From assembly GCA_964247755.1 (NCBI GenBank), contig CAXTVX010000006.1, forward strand, positions 1-64,000: a stretch of DNA of 64,000 nt. The letters run 5' to 3'. Source of the stretch: Lichenicola sp964247755 (GTDB lineage: Bacteria; Pseudomonadota; Alphaproteobacteria; Acetobacterales; Acetobacteraceae). Shown one piece after another: positions 42,169 through 51,526 of the stretch. The notes below the pieces were generated by a model. That model had not been told where the DNA came from. It made no database searches and saw only the letters and a program-made list of their open reading frames with translations. Numbering within the stretch: the first letter of the stretch is position 1; each line of letters starts with the position of its first letter. A program made the translations under genes and the position numbers.

Positions 42169-42570
42169 CTAGCGCTTCGGCGGCTGCAGCTTCGGAGCGC
42201 CTGCCCGCAGCGTTGCCGTCAGTGCGGAGAAGTTGGCGGCGATCCGCTTCTGCACCGCGCTGCTGGTCGCCTGGATCGCGTCGATCCGCGTGCGCGCCTC
42301 GTTGCTGATCGCGGTCTGCTCGGTCGCAGCCGCCCTGGACACGCAGGCATCGAAGCTGCGGGCCGCGCGCCCATAGGCGGCGACACGGTCGACGCTCGCG
42401 TTGTAGCGGTCGACCGTGGCGGTATCGACCGCGGGCGCCGCCGGCTCGCGGCCGCACTGTCCGGCAGTCCAGCCGGATCCCGGACCGGCCGCGGCGGTTG
42501 CCGGCACCGTTGCACCGCAGACGGCCAAGCCGCACATCATCGCCCGCAGCACGATCCGAATTCCGCCCAT
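42169..42570 (-). CDS. Secreted small helical protein, unknown function
   Basis: 133 residues with a signal peptide (MGGIRIVLRAMMCGLAVCGATVPATAAAG). The mature part has three cysteines (CGRE, FDACVSR) and is largely helical. No family is recognised. The start is chosen because it puts the signal peptide at the N-terminus. It is divergent from the creatininase-like gene. Confidence 0.55.
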   Translation of the reverse strand: MGGIRIVLRAMMCGLAVCGATVPATAAAGPGSGWTAGQCGREPAAPAVDTATVDRYNASVDRVAAYGRAARSFDACVSRAAATEQTAISNEARTRIDAIQATSSAVQKRIAANFSALTATLRAGAPKLQPPKR

Positions 42571-42666
42571 CTGCGATCCCTGTCCTCGACGCCGTGCCGG
42601 TATCCCGGCGCCGCACGGCATCGTCAAGCATCGCCCGCAGCGACATGTACCGGGGAGGTAGCCGCC

Positions 42667-43503
42667 ATGGCCGAAGTCGTCCGCAACCGCGATGCCGTGA
42701 AGATCCGCCTCGGCACGCTCACCAGCGCCGAGGCCGCGGACCGGCTCGCTGCCGGCGCCACCGTGCTGCTGCCGCTCGGCAGCCTGGAGGACCAGGGACC
42801 GCACGCGCCGATGGGCGACTACCTGTGCGCCGAGCGGATGGCAGAGCTGATCGCCGGCGCCGCGACCGCAGCCGGCCACGACACGGTGGTCGCTCCGGTG
42901 CTGCCGTTCGGTGGCCGCGACTTCTTCGGCAGCCGGGTGGGCGGCATCGCGCTGGAGCAGACCACCCTGCGCCTGGTGCTGTGCGACATGCTGCACGGGC
43001 TGCTTCGCCACCACGTAGTCCGGCTGGTCGTGGTCAACGGCCATGGCGGCAACGCCCAGGCGATCCACGACGTGACCCAGGAGATCCTGCTGTCGCGCGG
43101 CGTGCTGGTCCCGTGTCTCCATCTGTGGAGGATGGCAGGGGCGCTGCTGCCGGAGCTGCTGGGGGCGGAGCGGGCGCAGCTTTCCACCGGCCACGGCGCC
43201 GACCCGCTGGCCAGCGTGGCGATGCACCTGTTCCCCGAACTGGTCCGTCACGACCTGGTTCCGTCTGCGCCGGCGGCACCGCGCCAAGTCGGCGGCCTGG
43301 ACGTGGTCGGGTTCGGGACCGCCCGGCTCGGCGGGATCGAGATCGGCGTGCCGGTGGAGATCGGCCACAGCGCGGTGACCGGCGACGCACGCCTGTGTTC
43401 GGCCGAAACGGGGGCCGCCATCACCGCCCGGCTGGTCGAGGCAGGCAGCGCACTGGTCGTCCATCTCGCGCGGCAGCCGCTGGGAGACCCAGCCGGACGC
43501 TGA
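42667..43503 (+). CDS. Creatininase-family amidohydrolase
   Basis: 278 residues. LLPLGSLEDQGPHAPMGDYLCA carries the metal-binding pattern (Glu-Gln-x-Gly-Pro-His-x-Pro) of the creatininase fold, and VVNGHGGN and DFFGSRVGGIALE follow. Related enzymes open creatinine, act in riboflavin/F420 synthesis (MftE, ArfB) or hydrolyse other cyclic amides. The reaction here is unknown. GGGGAGGTAGCC supplies a strong ribosome site. Confidence 0.85.
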   Translation: MAEVVRNRDAVKIRLGTLTSAEAADRLAAGATVLLPLGSLEDQGPHAPMGDYLCAERMAELIAGAATAAGHDTVVAPVLPFGGRDFFGSRVGGIALEQTTLRLVLCDMLHGLLRHHVVRLVVVNGHGGNAQAIHDVTQEILLSRGVLVPCLHLWRMAGALLPELLGAERAQLSTGHGADPLASVAMHLFPELVRHDLVPSAPAAPRQVGGLDVVGFGTARLGGIEIGVPVEIGHSAVTGDARLCSAETGAAITARLVEAGSALVVHLARQPLGDPAGR

Positions 43504-43616
43504 TCCGCGGCGCCGGCTGTTCCTCGTTTCGTGCGGCCACACCGCGCTGGAGCCTCTTGGCCCCGCTCATGTTGCAGCGCACGATAAGATGCGTCCCGTC
43601 CCGGAGCAGCCGCCGC

Positions 43617-44870
43617 ATGACCGAGATCCTGGCAGAGGCCCCGCCCGTCCGCACCTTCGTGAGTCCGCCCCATGGGCGCGGCTGGGCGATCCTGGCGCTG
43701 GCGGTCGGCGGCTTCGCCATCGGCACTGGCGAGTTCTCCATGATGGGGCTGCTTCCGGCGGTCGCCGGCAGCTTGCACGCGACGTTGCCGCAGGCCGGCC
43801 TGCTGATCAGCCTGTATGCAGCAGGCGTCGTGGTCGGCGCGCCGGTCATCACCGTGCTGTGCGCGCGCATGCCGCGGCGCCGGCTGCTGATGGGGATGAT
43901 GGCGCTGTATGCGTTCGGCAACCTGCTCAGCGCGGCGTCCGACCACCTGTGGACGGTGGGGCTGTTCCGCTTCCTCAGCGGCCTGCCGCACGGCGCCTTC
44001 TTCGGCGTCGCGGCCCTGGTCGCCGCGTCCATGGTTCCGCATGACGAGCGGGCGCGGGCGGTAGGGCGGGTGATGCTCGGCTTGACCGCCGCCACCATCA
44101 TCGGCGCGCCGCTGGCCGCCTGGTGCGGCAGCTTCATCGACTGGCACCTGGCGTATTGGGTCGTCGGCGGACTGTCGGCGCTCACCGTGGGGCTGCTGGC
44201 AGTGTTCCTGCCAGCGATCCCGGCGGCGGACGGCGCGTCGCCCCTGACCGAGCTGGGGGCGCTGGCGCGGCTGCAGGTCTGGCTGGCGCTCGCCACCGGG
44301 GCGGTCGGGTTCGGCGGCCTGTTCGCGATCTATACCTTCATCACGCCGGCGCTGGCGGCGGTGACGCACATGGCCCCGGTGGCGATCCCGCTGGTGCTGG
44401 TGGTGCTGGGGCTCGGCATGGCGCTCGGCAACACCGTCGGTGCGTACTTCGCCGACCGCGCGCTGCGTCGGACGCTGGTGGCGATGCTGGTGTGGGACGG
44501 GGTGACGGCGCTGCTGTTCGTCCCAGCGCTGCCGCACTGGTGGGCGGTGACCGGCGACGCGTTCCTGGTCGGCGCCGGGGTGGCGCTGGCGCCGGCACTG
44601 CAGACGCGGCTGATGGACGTGGCGGCGGACGCGCAGGCGCTGGCGGCAGCACTCAACCACTCCGCCTTCAACATCTCCAACGGGCTCGGCGCGTTCCTTG
44701 CCGGCGCCGCGGTCACCGCGGGCTACGGCTGGTCCTCCGCGGGCGTCGTCGGCGCCGGCATGGCGCTTGCCGGACTGCTGATCTTCGCGGTGTCGCTGGC
44801 GGTCGAGCGGGTCAGGCCGGTCGGCGGCGCCGCAGCGCCAGCAGCAAGCCGGCGAGCAGCAGCACCGTGA
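43617..44870 (+). CDS. MFS transporter (AraJ/YdhP-like)
   Basis: 417 residues with about 12 hydrophobic spans. The first spans contain GGFAIGTGEFSMMGLLPAV, characteristic of the DHA1-family AraJ/YdhP/PbuE exporters, and FRFLSGLPHGAFFGVAALVAASMV. Substrates of such proteins are sugars, purines or drugs; none can be assigned. The last 59 bases overlap the 3' end of the opposite-strand sco gene, tail to tail. The ATG at 43617 is the first after a spacer of 113 bases. Confidence 0.87.
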   Translation: MTEILAEAPPVRTFVSPPHGRGWAILALAVGGFAIGTGEFSMMGLLPAVAGSLHATLPQAGLLISLYAAGVVVGAPVITVLCARMPRRRLLMGMMALYAFGNLLSAASDHLWTVGLFRFLSGLPHGAFFGVAALVAASMVPHDERARAVGRVMLGLTAATIIGAPLAAWCGSFIDWHLAYWVVGGLSALTVGLLAVFLPAIPAADGASPLTELGALARLQVWLALATGAVGFGGLFAIYTFITPALAAVTHMAPVAIPLVLVVLGLGMALGNTVGAYFADRALRRTLVAMLVWDGVTALLFVPALPHWWAVTGDAFLVGAGVALAPALQTRLMDVAADAQALAAALNHSAFNISNGLGAFLAGAAVTAGYGWSSAGVVGAGMALAGLLIFAVSLAVERVRPVGGAAAPAASRRAAAP

Positions 44871-45582
44871 GGCCGGCCATCAGGCGCAGCAGCTTCAGCA
44901 CCGCCAGGCTGTAGCGGCCGGTGCTCGGGTCGTAGTGGAAGCAGAGCAGGAGGATGGAGGGCGCCCGCTGCCCGATCGTCCCGCCCCGGGCCTGCCGCAG
45001 CGCCTCGGCGAGTGCGCCCGGCTGGGTGCCGAGACCGAGCAGGTAGCCGGACACCACGCCGCCCGGCGTCAGCACCACCAGGCCGGCCGGATGCAGGAAC
45101 TGCTTGAGCTGCGGGTCATAGCGGCTGCCGTAGCCGACCCCCTGCTCGATCCGCTCGATCGTGGCGGCGGTGGCGGTGGCGTAGTGCCAGCCTGCAGCGG
45201 CGCCAGGGAGCGGATAGCGCGCCATATCCGCCGCCTTTGCCGCTGCCGCGTCCGACGAGCGCTCGGCCGGATCGATGCTGAGGAACAGCAGGCTGTAGTC
45301 GCGCGGCAGCGACAGGCCGCTCGCCGACAAGGCGTGCAGCGCGTCGTCGCGGACCACGCCGCACAGCATCGGGCAGGCGAAGTAGCCGAGAATCAGCACC
45401 GTCGGCTTGTTGTCGAGGAGGCGGCCCAGCGTTGCCGCGTGGCCGTCGGAGGCGAGCAGCTTCAGGTCCGAGGGCAGGTGGTTGCCGAGACGCTGGGTGA
45501 AGCCGATGCCGCTGGTGTCCGGCGCCGCGGCCAGGAGGCACAGGGACAGCGCCAACAGCAGCCTCCGGCCGAGGCGGCTCAC
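44812..45582 (-). CDS. SCO1/SenC family protein
   Basis: 256 residues from GTG. A signal or anchor occupies residues 1-20, then a thioredoxin-fold domain with the copper motif CPMLC (Cys70, Cys74) and His164 in FLHPAG; FLSIDPAE is also typical. Unlike many SCO proteins it has a C-terminal transmembrane helix (LLRLMAGLTVLLLAGLLLALRRRR). SCO proteins deliver copper to cytochrome oxidase CuA or act as redox proteins. The GTG overlaps the dihydroorotase stop (GTGA). Confidence 0.88.
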   Translation of the reverse strand: MSRLGRRLLLALSLCLLAAAPDTSGIGFTQRLGNHLPSDLKLLASDGHAATLGRLLDNKPTVLILGYFACPMLCGVVRDDALHALSASGLSLPRDYSLLFLSIDPAERSSDAAAAKAADMARYPLPGAAAGWHYATATAATIERIEQGVGYGSRYDPQLKQFLHPAGLVVLTPGGVVSGYLLGLGTQPGALAEALRQARGGTIGQRAPSILLLCFHYDPSTGRYSLAVLKLLRLMAGLTVLLLAGLLLALRRRRPA

Positions 45583-46898
45583 CAGGCGAACCGGGCCAGG
45601 GCACCGCGCGGCGGCCCGATCACGGCGTCGTCGCGCATCACCGGCACCCCGCGCAGGATCGTCGCCACCGGCCAGCCGGTGACGGTCATGCCGTCGAACG
45701 GGGTCCAGCCGCAGGGAGTGGCGATCCAGTCGTTGCGTATGGTGCGGCGGGCCTTCATGTCGACCACGGTGAAGTCGGCGTCGTTGCCGGCGGCAATGCG
45801 GCCCTTGCCCGTCATGTTGTAGACGCGCGCCGGGCCGGCGGCCATCAGGTCGACGAGCCGGGACAAGGACAGCCGGCCGGCGTTCACGTGGTCCAGCATC
45901 ACCGGCACGATGGTCTGCACGCCGGTGAGCCCGGCGGGGCACGCCGGCCATTCCTTCCGCTTCGCGGCCAGCGGGTGCGGCGCGTGGTCGGAGGAGACGG
46001 TGTCGACCGTGCCGTCGCGGATCGCCGCCCAGCTCGCGTCATGGTGCCGGCGGTCGCGGATCGGCGGGTTCATCACTGCCAGGCCGCCCAGGCGCTCGTA
46101 GCAGTCGGGGGCGACCTGGGTGAGGTGGTTCACCAGCACCTCGACGGTGGCGACGTCGCGGGCGTCGCGGAGGTAGTCGAGCTCCTCGGCAGTCGACACG
46201 TGCAGGATGTGTACGGCGCGGCCGGTGCTGCGGGCGAGTGCGATGATCCGGCGGGTGCCGAGGAACGCGCATTCCTCGTCGCGCCAGATCCGGTGTGTGT
46301 CGTAGGGCATGCCGGCGTGGAACGAGGGCCTGCGCGCCTGCAGCCGGTATTCGTCCTCGCTGTGGAAGGCGATCCGGCGGCGGCCGGAGCGCATCACCGC
46401 CTCGATCCCGGCGTCGTCCTCGATCATCAGGTCGCCGGTGGAGCTGCCGGCGAACACCTTGATCGCGCACACCCCTGCCCGGGTCTCGTACTCGGCCAGC
46501 GCTCCGGTGGCGGCGCGGGTGGCACCGACATAGAAGGCGAAGTCGGTGTAGCTGTGCGCCGACGCGTAGTCCTGCTTCCAGCGCAGCGCGGCGTCGTCGG
46601 TGATCGCCGGCCTGGTGTTGGGCATGTCGAACACGGTGGCGATGCCGCCCAGGATCGCTGCCTGGGTGCCGGTCGGAATGGATTCCACCGCGGCATCGCC
46701 GGGGTCGCGCAGGTGCACATGGGCGTCGATCAGCCCGGGCAGCACGTGCAGGCCGGTGGCGTCCAGCACCTCCGCAGCCTCGTCGTGCGACGCGACGGCG
46801 AGGGCGGCGATCCGGCCGTCGCGGACGCCGATGTCGGTGCGGGCCTCGCCCCAGGGCAGCACGCAGGTGCCGTTGCGTATGATCAGGTCGTAGTGCAT
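45579..46898 (-). CDS. pyrC: Dihydroorotase, class I
   Basis: 439 residues of the amidohydrolase superfamily. Metal ligands are DAHVHLRDPG (His60, His62), Lys147 (AIKVFAGSSTG, carbamylated in the family), AFHSEDEYRL, HILHVST and TVSSDHAPH. It closes carbamoyl aspartate to dihydroorotate in pyrimidine synthesis. The C-terminus (WTPFDGMTVTGWPVATILRG) is typical of class I forms. Hydantoinase or allantoinase is possible but less likely. The downstream sco gene is coupled. Confidence 0.88.
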   Translation of the reverse strand: MHYDLIIRNGTCVLPWGEARTDIGVRDGRIAALAVASHDEAAEVLDATGLHVLPGLIDAHVHLRDPGDAAVESIPTGTQAAILGGIATVFDMPNTRPAITDDAALRWKQDYASAHSYTDFAFYVGATRAATGALAEYETRAGVCAIKVFAGSSTGDLMIEDDAGIEAVMRSGRRRIAFHSEDEYRLQARRPSFHAGMPYDTHRIWRDEECAFLGTRRIIALARSTGRAVHILHVSTAEELDYLRDARDVATVEVLVNHLTQVAPDCYERLGGLAVMNPPIRDRRHHDASWAAIRDGTVDTVSSDHAPHPLAAKRKEWPACPAGLTGVQTIVPVMLDHVNAGRLSLSRLVDLMAAGPARVYNMTGKGRIAAGNDADFTVVDMKARRTIRNDWIATPCGWTPFDGMTVTGWPVATILRGVPVMRDDAVIGPPRGALARFAW

Positions 46899-46937
46899 GG
46901 GCCCGAGCCTAGCGGATCGGGCGCACGCCCGGGAGGT

Positions 46938-47705
46938 TCAGGCGCCGCCCCAGTTCATGGTCAAGCCCCCATCCATGGTCCACGTCTGGCCGGTCACGTA
47001 GTCGCCGTCGTCGGAAGCGAGGAACAGGGCCAGGCGGGCGATCTCCTCCGCGTGGCCCTCCCGGCGCCAGGGGATCCGCTCCATCGACTTCTCCTTCTTG
47101 TCCGGATCGTCCAGCCGGTCCGCGGTCATCGGGGTGGCGATCAGGCCGGGCGCGATATTGTTGACGTTGATCCGGTGCGGCGCCAGCTCGACGGCGAGGC
47201 TGCGGGTGAGCGAGCCGACGCCGGCCTTCGACATGCCGTAGGGGGCGCTGCCGGGGGTCGGCAGGTGCTGCGCCACCGAGCTGATGGTGACGATCCGTCC
47301 CTGCCCGCCCTGGGCCTTGCGCAGCCGGATGAACTCGCGGCAGCAGAACAGCGGGCCCATGAGGTTGGTCCGCAGCACCAGCTCGAGCATCTCGTCCTCG
47401 AGCTCGTCGACCGGGGTGCCGCCCATGCCCTTGCCGGCGTTGTTCACCAGCACATCGACCACGCCGAGACCGGCGGCAGCCGTGAACAGCGCCCGCACGT
47501 CCGCAGGGCTGCCGACGTCGCCCTGCACCACGACGGCCCTGCGGCCGGCAGCCTCCACGCGGCGCCTGGTTTCGGCCGCTCCGTCGGCATCGGTGTGGTA
47601 GCCGATGCAGAGGTCGGCGCCTTCGGCAGCGAACAGGGTGGCGATGGCCTGGCCGATCCCGGAGTCGGCGCCGGTGACGATGGCGATCCTGCCTTGCAAC
47701 TTCAT
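46938..47705 (-). CDS. Short-chain dehydrogenase/reductase (glucose 1-dehydrogenase-like)
   Basis: 255 residues: TGADSGIG (11-18), NNAG (88-91), the Ser/Tyr/Lys triad (ISSVAQ, Tyr156, Lys160 in YGMSKAG) and a C-terminal SDDGDYVTGQTWTMDGGLTM. This is the FabG/glucose 1-dehydrogenase branch. NADP use is possible, as no acidic residue follows strand 2 (CIGYHTD). The substrate is unknown. It stands alone with 448 noncoding bases upstream. Confidence 0.88.
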   Translation of the reverse strand: MKLQGRIAIVTGADSGIGQAIATLFAAEGADLCIGYHTDADGAAETRRRVEAAGRRAVVVQGDVGSPADVRALFTAAAGLGVVDVLVNNAGKGMGGTPVDELEDEMLELVLRTNLMGPLFCCREFIRLRKAQGGQGRIVTISSVAQHLPTPGSAPYGMSKAGVGSLTRSLAVELAPHRINVNNIAPGLIATPMTADRLDDPDKKEKSMERIPWRREGHAEEIARLALFLASDDGDYVTGQTWTMDGGLTMNWGGA

Positions 47706-48153
47706 GACCCTGCGGCTCCTGATGGGGTTGCCGGAAGAACGCAGCATGTCGTCCGGCGGCCCGGACACGAACCGGTGTAGCGACGGGCGGAACCGGCAGT
47801 CCACGTTGGGCAACGCCGGTTCCGGACGTTCCCGTTCGATCTGTTCCGGGGAGAACAAGCTCTGCCTCGACGGCGGCCGGAAAGCCATGGAGGGTGTTCC
47901 GGCCTGGTCTCGCGACGGCCGCCACGCCGTCACCGCGGCCCGGCGTGGAGATGCGCCTACGAGGCGACGCCAGGCCCGACCGCCACCGAGCCCGCCATCG
48001 GCGCATCCCGCGTCTGCACCTTTGCTTCGGACCGCTTGCTGATCGTCGGCCATGGAACGCCTATGCCGGGGTGGACGGCACGAGGTGGCAAGCCGGTTGC
48101 GCCCCGCATGAGCCTCGAACCGGCCACGGACGCTGGTCGCGCGGACCGGCCGG
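47706..48153. other. Intergenic region, 448 bases
   Basis: Lies upstream of the SDR gene and downstream of pit, both minus strand. Open frames here lack family similarity or good starts. The one pattern seen is four GTTC tetramers at 47819-47846 (see findings). No hairpin with a T-tract or tRNA is evident. Confidence 0.5.
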
Positions 48154-49164
48154 TCAGAACACGGCGCGCGCCATCCAGTAGAACAGCGCGCCCACCACCG
48201 CCGAGGCCGGGAGCGTCACCACCCAGGCGACCACGATGCTGCGCGCGATGCCCCAGCGCACTGCCGACGCACGACGTGCCGCGCCGACGCCGACGATCGC
48301 GCCGGTGACGGTGTGGGTGGTGGAGACCGGGATGCCGAGGAAGGTGGCGCCGAACAGCGCCACGGCACCTCCGGTCTCGGCGCAGAAGCCCTGGATCGGC
48401 TTGAGGTCGGTGATCCGGGTGCCGACCGTGCGCACGATGCGCCAGCCGCCGCTGAAGGTGCCGAGCGCCATCGCCGCCTGGCAGGACAGCACCACCCAGA
48501 GCGGCACGTGGAACGCCCCGGTCAGCCGCCCCTGCGAGGCCAGCAGCACGGCGATGATGCCCATGGTCTTCTGCGCGTCGTTGCCGCCGTGGCCGAGGCT
48601 GATCAGCGAGGACGACACCACCTGGAGGGCGCGGTAGCGGCGGTCCACCGCGTTGGGGGTCGAGCGCACCGAGCTCCAGACGGTGAGCAGCATCAGCGCC
48701 ATTGCCAGGGTGAGCCCGATCGCCGGCGACAGCACGATCGCCGCCACCACCGGGCCGAGCCCGTGCCACAGGATGGCGGCAAACCCGCCCTTGGCGATCC
48801 CGGCGCCGAGCAGGCCGCCGATCAGGGCGTGGCTGCTCGAGGACGGGATGCCGAGCAGCCAGGTGAGCACGTTCCAGCTGATCGCGCCGACCAGGGCGCC
48901 GAACACCACGGTGGCGTCGATCAGGCCCGGCGCCACCAGCCCGGCGCCGACCGTGTGCGCGACGTGCAGGCCGAACACCATGAAGGCGATGAAGTTGAAG
49001 AACGCGGCCGCGCCGACCGCGGTCAGCGGCCGCATCACCCGGGTCGAGACCACGGTGGCGATCGAGTTGGCGGAGTCGTGCATGCCGTTGAGGAAGTCGA
49101 ACAGCAGCGCGACCGCGACCAGGGCCGACAGCGCCGGCAGGCCGAGCAGGGTCCCGTGCGCCAC
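48154..49164 (-). CDS. pit: Inorganic phosphate transporter, PiT family
   Basis: 336 residues from GTG. Both PiT signature segments are present: FDFLNGMHDSANSIATVVSTRVM near the N-terminus and SLGHGGNDAQKTMG near residue 195. About ten hydrophobic spans are seen. It imports phosphate (often as a metal-phosphate complex) with protons. The DUF47 gene precedes it by 4 bases, the usual pit accessory pair. Confidence 0.95.
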   Translation of the reverse strand: MAHGTLLGLPALSALVAVALLFDFLNGMHDSANSIATVVSTRVMRPLTAVGAAAFFNFIAFMVFGLHVAHTVGAGLVAPGLIDATVVFGALVGAISWNVLTWLLGIPSSSSHALIGGLLGAGIAKGGFAAILWHGLGPVVAAIVLSPAIGLTLAMALMLLTVWSSVRSTPNAVDRRYRALQVVSSSLISLGHGGNDAQKTMGIIAVLLASQGRLTGAFHVPLWVVLSCQAAMALGTFSGGWRIVRTVGTRITDLKPIQGFCAETGGAVALFGATFLGIPVSTTHTVTGAIVGVGAARRASAVRWGIARSIVVAWVVTLPASAVVGALFYWMARAVF

Positions 49165-49168
49165 CGGC

Positions 49169-49801
49169 TCAGACCTGCTCGACCACGATGCCCTCGATCA
49201 CGTCGGCCACGTCCTCGCAGCGATCGACCACGCTCTCGATCAGGTCGTACACCTTTTCCACCGTCAGCTTGGTGCCGGCGGAGGCGTCGCTGGCGAACAG
49301 GGCGCGCAAGCCGGTGTTGAGCAGCTCGTCCGCCCGTCCCTCGGCCTCGCGCACCGCCTCCTGCATCGCCTGCAGCCCGCCCGCGCTGCGGCCGATGGTG
49401 GCGAGCAGCGGCATCGCGTCGCGTATCTCCGTGGTGGCCTGCACCGCACAGTCGGCCATGGCGAGCATCTCGGGGGTGTAGGTGATGCCGTAGAGACGGA
49501 TCCGCCGGCCGGCCTCCTTCATCAGGTCGATGGTGTCGTCCAGCGCGGTGGTCAGGTCGAGGATCTGCGAGCGGTCGAACGGCGTGATGAAGGAGCGGTG
49601 GATCGCCTGCACCGTCTGCCGTGTCACCTCGTCGGCCGCCTCCTCGTGGCGGCACAGCGCGCGGTAGCTCCCGTCGCCGTCGGTGCCGGACAGCAGGCCG
49701 CGGAAGGCGATCGCGCCGTCCACCACATGACGGGAATGCGCCGCCAGGCGGGCGACGAAGCGCTCGTCCTTCGGCATCAACGCCTTGAAGAATTCGAACA
49801 T
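49169..49801 (-). CDS. DUF47/PhoU-like phosphate transport accessory protein
   Basis: 210 residues, all-helical: FEFFKALMPKDERF, HEEAADEVTRQTVQAIHRSFITPFDRSQILDLTTALDDTIDLM and VYDLIESVVDRCEDVADVIEGIVVE. Proteins of this family resemble PhoU and are encoded next to Pit transporters, where they are thought to regulate them. The ATG at 49801 gives the standard MFEFFK start; the frame remains open upstream. Confidence 0.9.
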   Translation of the reverse strand: MFEFFKALMPKDERFVARLAAHSRHVVDGAIAFRGLLSGTDGDGSYRALCRHEEAADEVTRQTVQAIHRSFITPFDRSQILDLTTALDDTIDLMKEAGRRIRLYGITYTPEMLAMADCAVQATTEIRDAMPLLATIGRSAGGLQAMQEAVREAEGRADELLNTGLRALFASDASAGTKLTVEKVYDLIESVVDRCEDVADVIEGIVVEQV

Positions 49802-50297
49802 GCCGTTCCATCGCCCCGATAAAGCCGCGACCGTCTCCTGCTTGTAGTCCAGGCCGCGCCATCCGCCACATGCCGCAGCGCTGTCGGTCATGCGGCCAGG
49901 GCGTTCGCCGGATGGGGCGATGACCGATGCCACCCTTATCCGGACGGCGGGCCCGTGGAAGCGGCTCGGCGCCGGGCACGACCGGAAGATGGCAGGGTGA
50001 CGCCGACCCATGTCCCGCCGCGGCAGCGTGCGGTCCACGAGTGGCTGGAAGGTGTCACGCGTGGCGCGGCCCCAGGGTCCGGGTGCCCGCGTCTGCGGCG
50101 ACTGCCACGTCGGCAACCCTGGTCCGACCGCCAACGGCGACGGTACACGCCGATCCGAATCCGCAGCCTGGACCGGACGTGACCGGCAACCCGGTGCACG
50201 ACCCGTGATCCGGCCCGGCCTGTCGCCGGCGACGGCGGCAAGCGGTCTCGACCTGCACGATGGACCTGCCTGGTTCGGTTCTTGCTACAACAGTGCC
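49802..50297. other. Intergenic region between divergent genes, 496 bases
   Basis: Separates the DUF47 and sulfotransferase genes. Frames on both strands stay open because of high GC, but no conserved protein sequence, RNA gene or strong hairpin is visible. Promoters for both genes are expected here. Confidence 0.5.
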
Positions 50298-51395
50298 ATG
50301 CGTGATCCGTGCTGGCAGGCCGCGTGGACTGCGATTGAACCTCTGCTCCGCCGCCACGACCGCCTGCTGCTGCCGCGTGGCGACTGGCCGTGCCCGGCTC
50401 GGCCGGTGCGGTTCTACGACAACGAGATCCGGATCGGACAGGCCAGTGTGCTGGTGCTGCACAAGGGCAAGCTCGCCGGGCTCGGCAAGCCGGCGCTGCA
50501 GGCGGTGATGCGGCGGTGGCGCTTCGTGTTCGCCAACGAGGTCCTGGTCTGCTTCCGCAAGGCCGCCCCGTTTCCGCTCAGGAAGCAGCCGCACATCGAG
50601 GACGTGCATGCCTGCACGCTGTACGAGCACGTCCATTCGGACCGCCTGAAGCGGATCGCCGGCACGGTCTACTTCTCGCACATCCCGAAGGCCGCCGGCA
50701 CCGCGGTCTGGACCGCTCTGAGCCAGCGAGTCCGGTCGAGCATCTATTACGACTCGTTCGAGACCTTCCGCAGCAACCCGCCGCGACCGGGCGAGTACGA
50801 CCTGGTCGGCGGCCACGTGCCGTTGCCGCTGCTGCTCGCCCATGCTGCCGAAGGGGACCGGGTGGTGGGACTGGTCAGGGAGCCGACCGCGCGGTTCCGC
50901 TCCGCCTTCCTGCACAGCCGACGCGCGGAGGAGGACCCCGTCACCTTCACGCCGATCATGCAGGCGATGCGCCGCGACCCGCTGCTGGCATTCCTGCACA
51001 CCCATAACGGGCAGATGGAGCTGCGCCAGCAGCTGCTGATGCTGGGCTTCGACTACGCGTCCGACTATGCCGTGCACCGGGACGCGGAGCTGCTCGGCGT
51101 CGCCAGGCGGCTGCTCGGCGACGAGCGGTGCCTGTTCCGGCCGACCGAGCAGATCGACGGCTTCGTGTCGGAAGTGGCAGACATGCTCCGGATCGACCTT
51201 TCCGGCGCACCCCTCGGCCGCGTCAACGCAGCGAGCCTGGAACAGACTGACCAAGCGACGGCGGAGTTCGGGGAAGCGCTGCCGCTGATCGTCGCAGGCA
51301 ACGGCTGCGAACGCGCTCTGTACGAATTCGTGGCGTCCAGTGGCGTGCAGGACCGGCCGTCCGGGGCTCCCTCGCCGCACCAGGCCGAAGCTTGA
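50298..51395 (+). CDS. Sulfotransferase-family protein with unrecognised N-terminal domain
   Basis: 365 residues. The 5'-phosphosulfate loop HIPKAAGTAVW (128-138, Lys131) and the 3'-phosphate site LVREPTARFRSAFLHS (192-207) mark a PAPS-dependent sulfotransferase of the carbohydrate type. Residues 1-115 (RPVRFYDNEIRIGQASVLVLHKGKL...) match nothing I recognise and are unusual for such short enzymes. The likely substrate is a glycan. It lies near an asparagine-synthase-type gene and two glycosyltransferases. Confidence 0.75.
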   Translation: MRDPCWQAAWTAIEPLLRRHDRLLLPRGDWPCPARPVRFYDNEIRIGQASVLVLHKGKLAGLGKPALQAVMRRWRFVFANEVLVCFRKAAPFPLRKQPHIEDVHACTLYEHVHSDRLKRIAGTVYFSHIPKAAGTAVWTALSQRVRSSIYYDSFETFRSNPPRPGEYDLVGGHVPLPLLLAHAAEGDRVVGLVREPTARFRSAFLHSRRAEEDPVTFTPIMQAMRRDPLLAFLHTHNGQMELRQQLLMLGFDYASDYAVHRDAELLGVARRLLGDERCLFRPTEQIDGFVSEVADMLRIDLSGAPLGRVNAASLEQTDQATAEFGEALPLIVAGNGCERALYEFVASSGVQDRPSGAPSPHQAEA

Positions 51396-51526
51396 CGGAA
51401 ACATTCCGAGCCGGACGCTGCTGACTGGTTCCGGCGGCGGCCTGGAAGGGCGCTGAACGGCGCCGTCGCCGCGTCCTCCAAACAGTGTCGGAGGGGAAGG
51501 AGCCAGTCCGCCTGCGGGACGCGGGT

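Noticed and set aside
47834..47846. Second LexA box (GTTC...GTTC) upstream of the SDR gene
   Set aside because: The spacing is five bases, not the seven required for the alphaproteobacterial operator.
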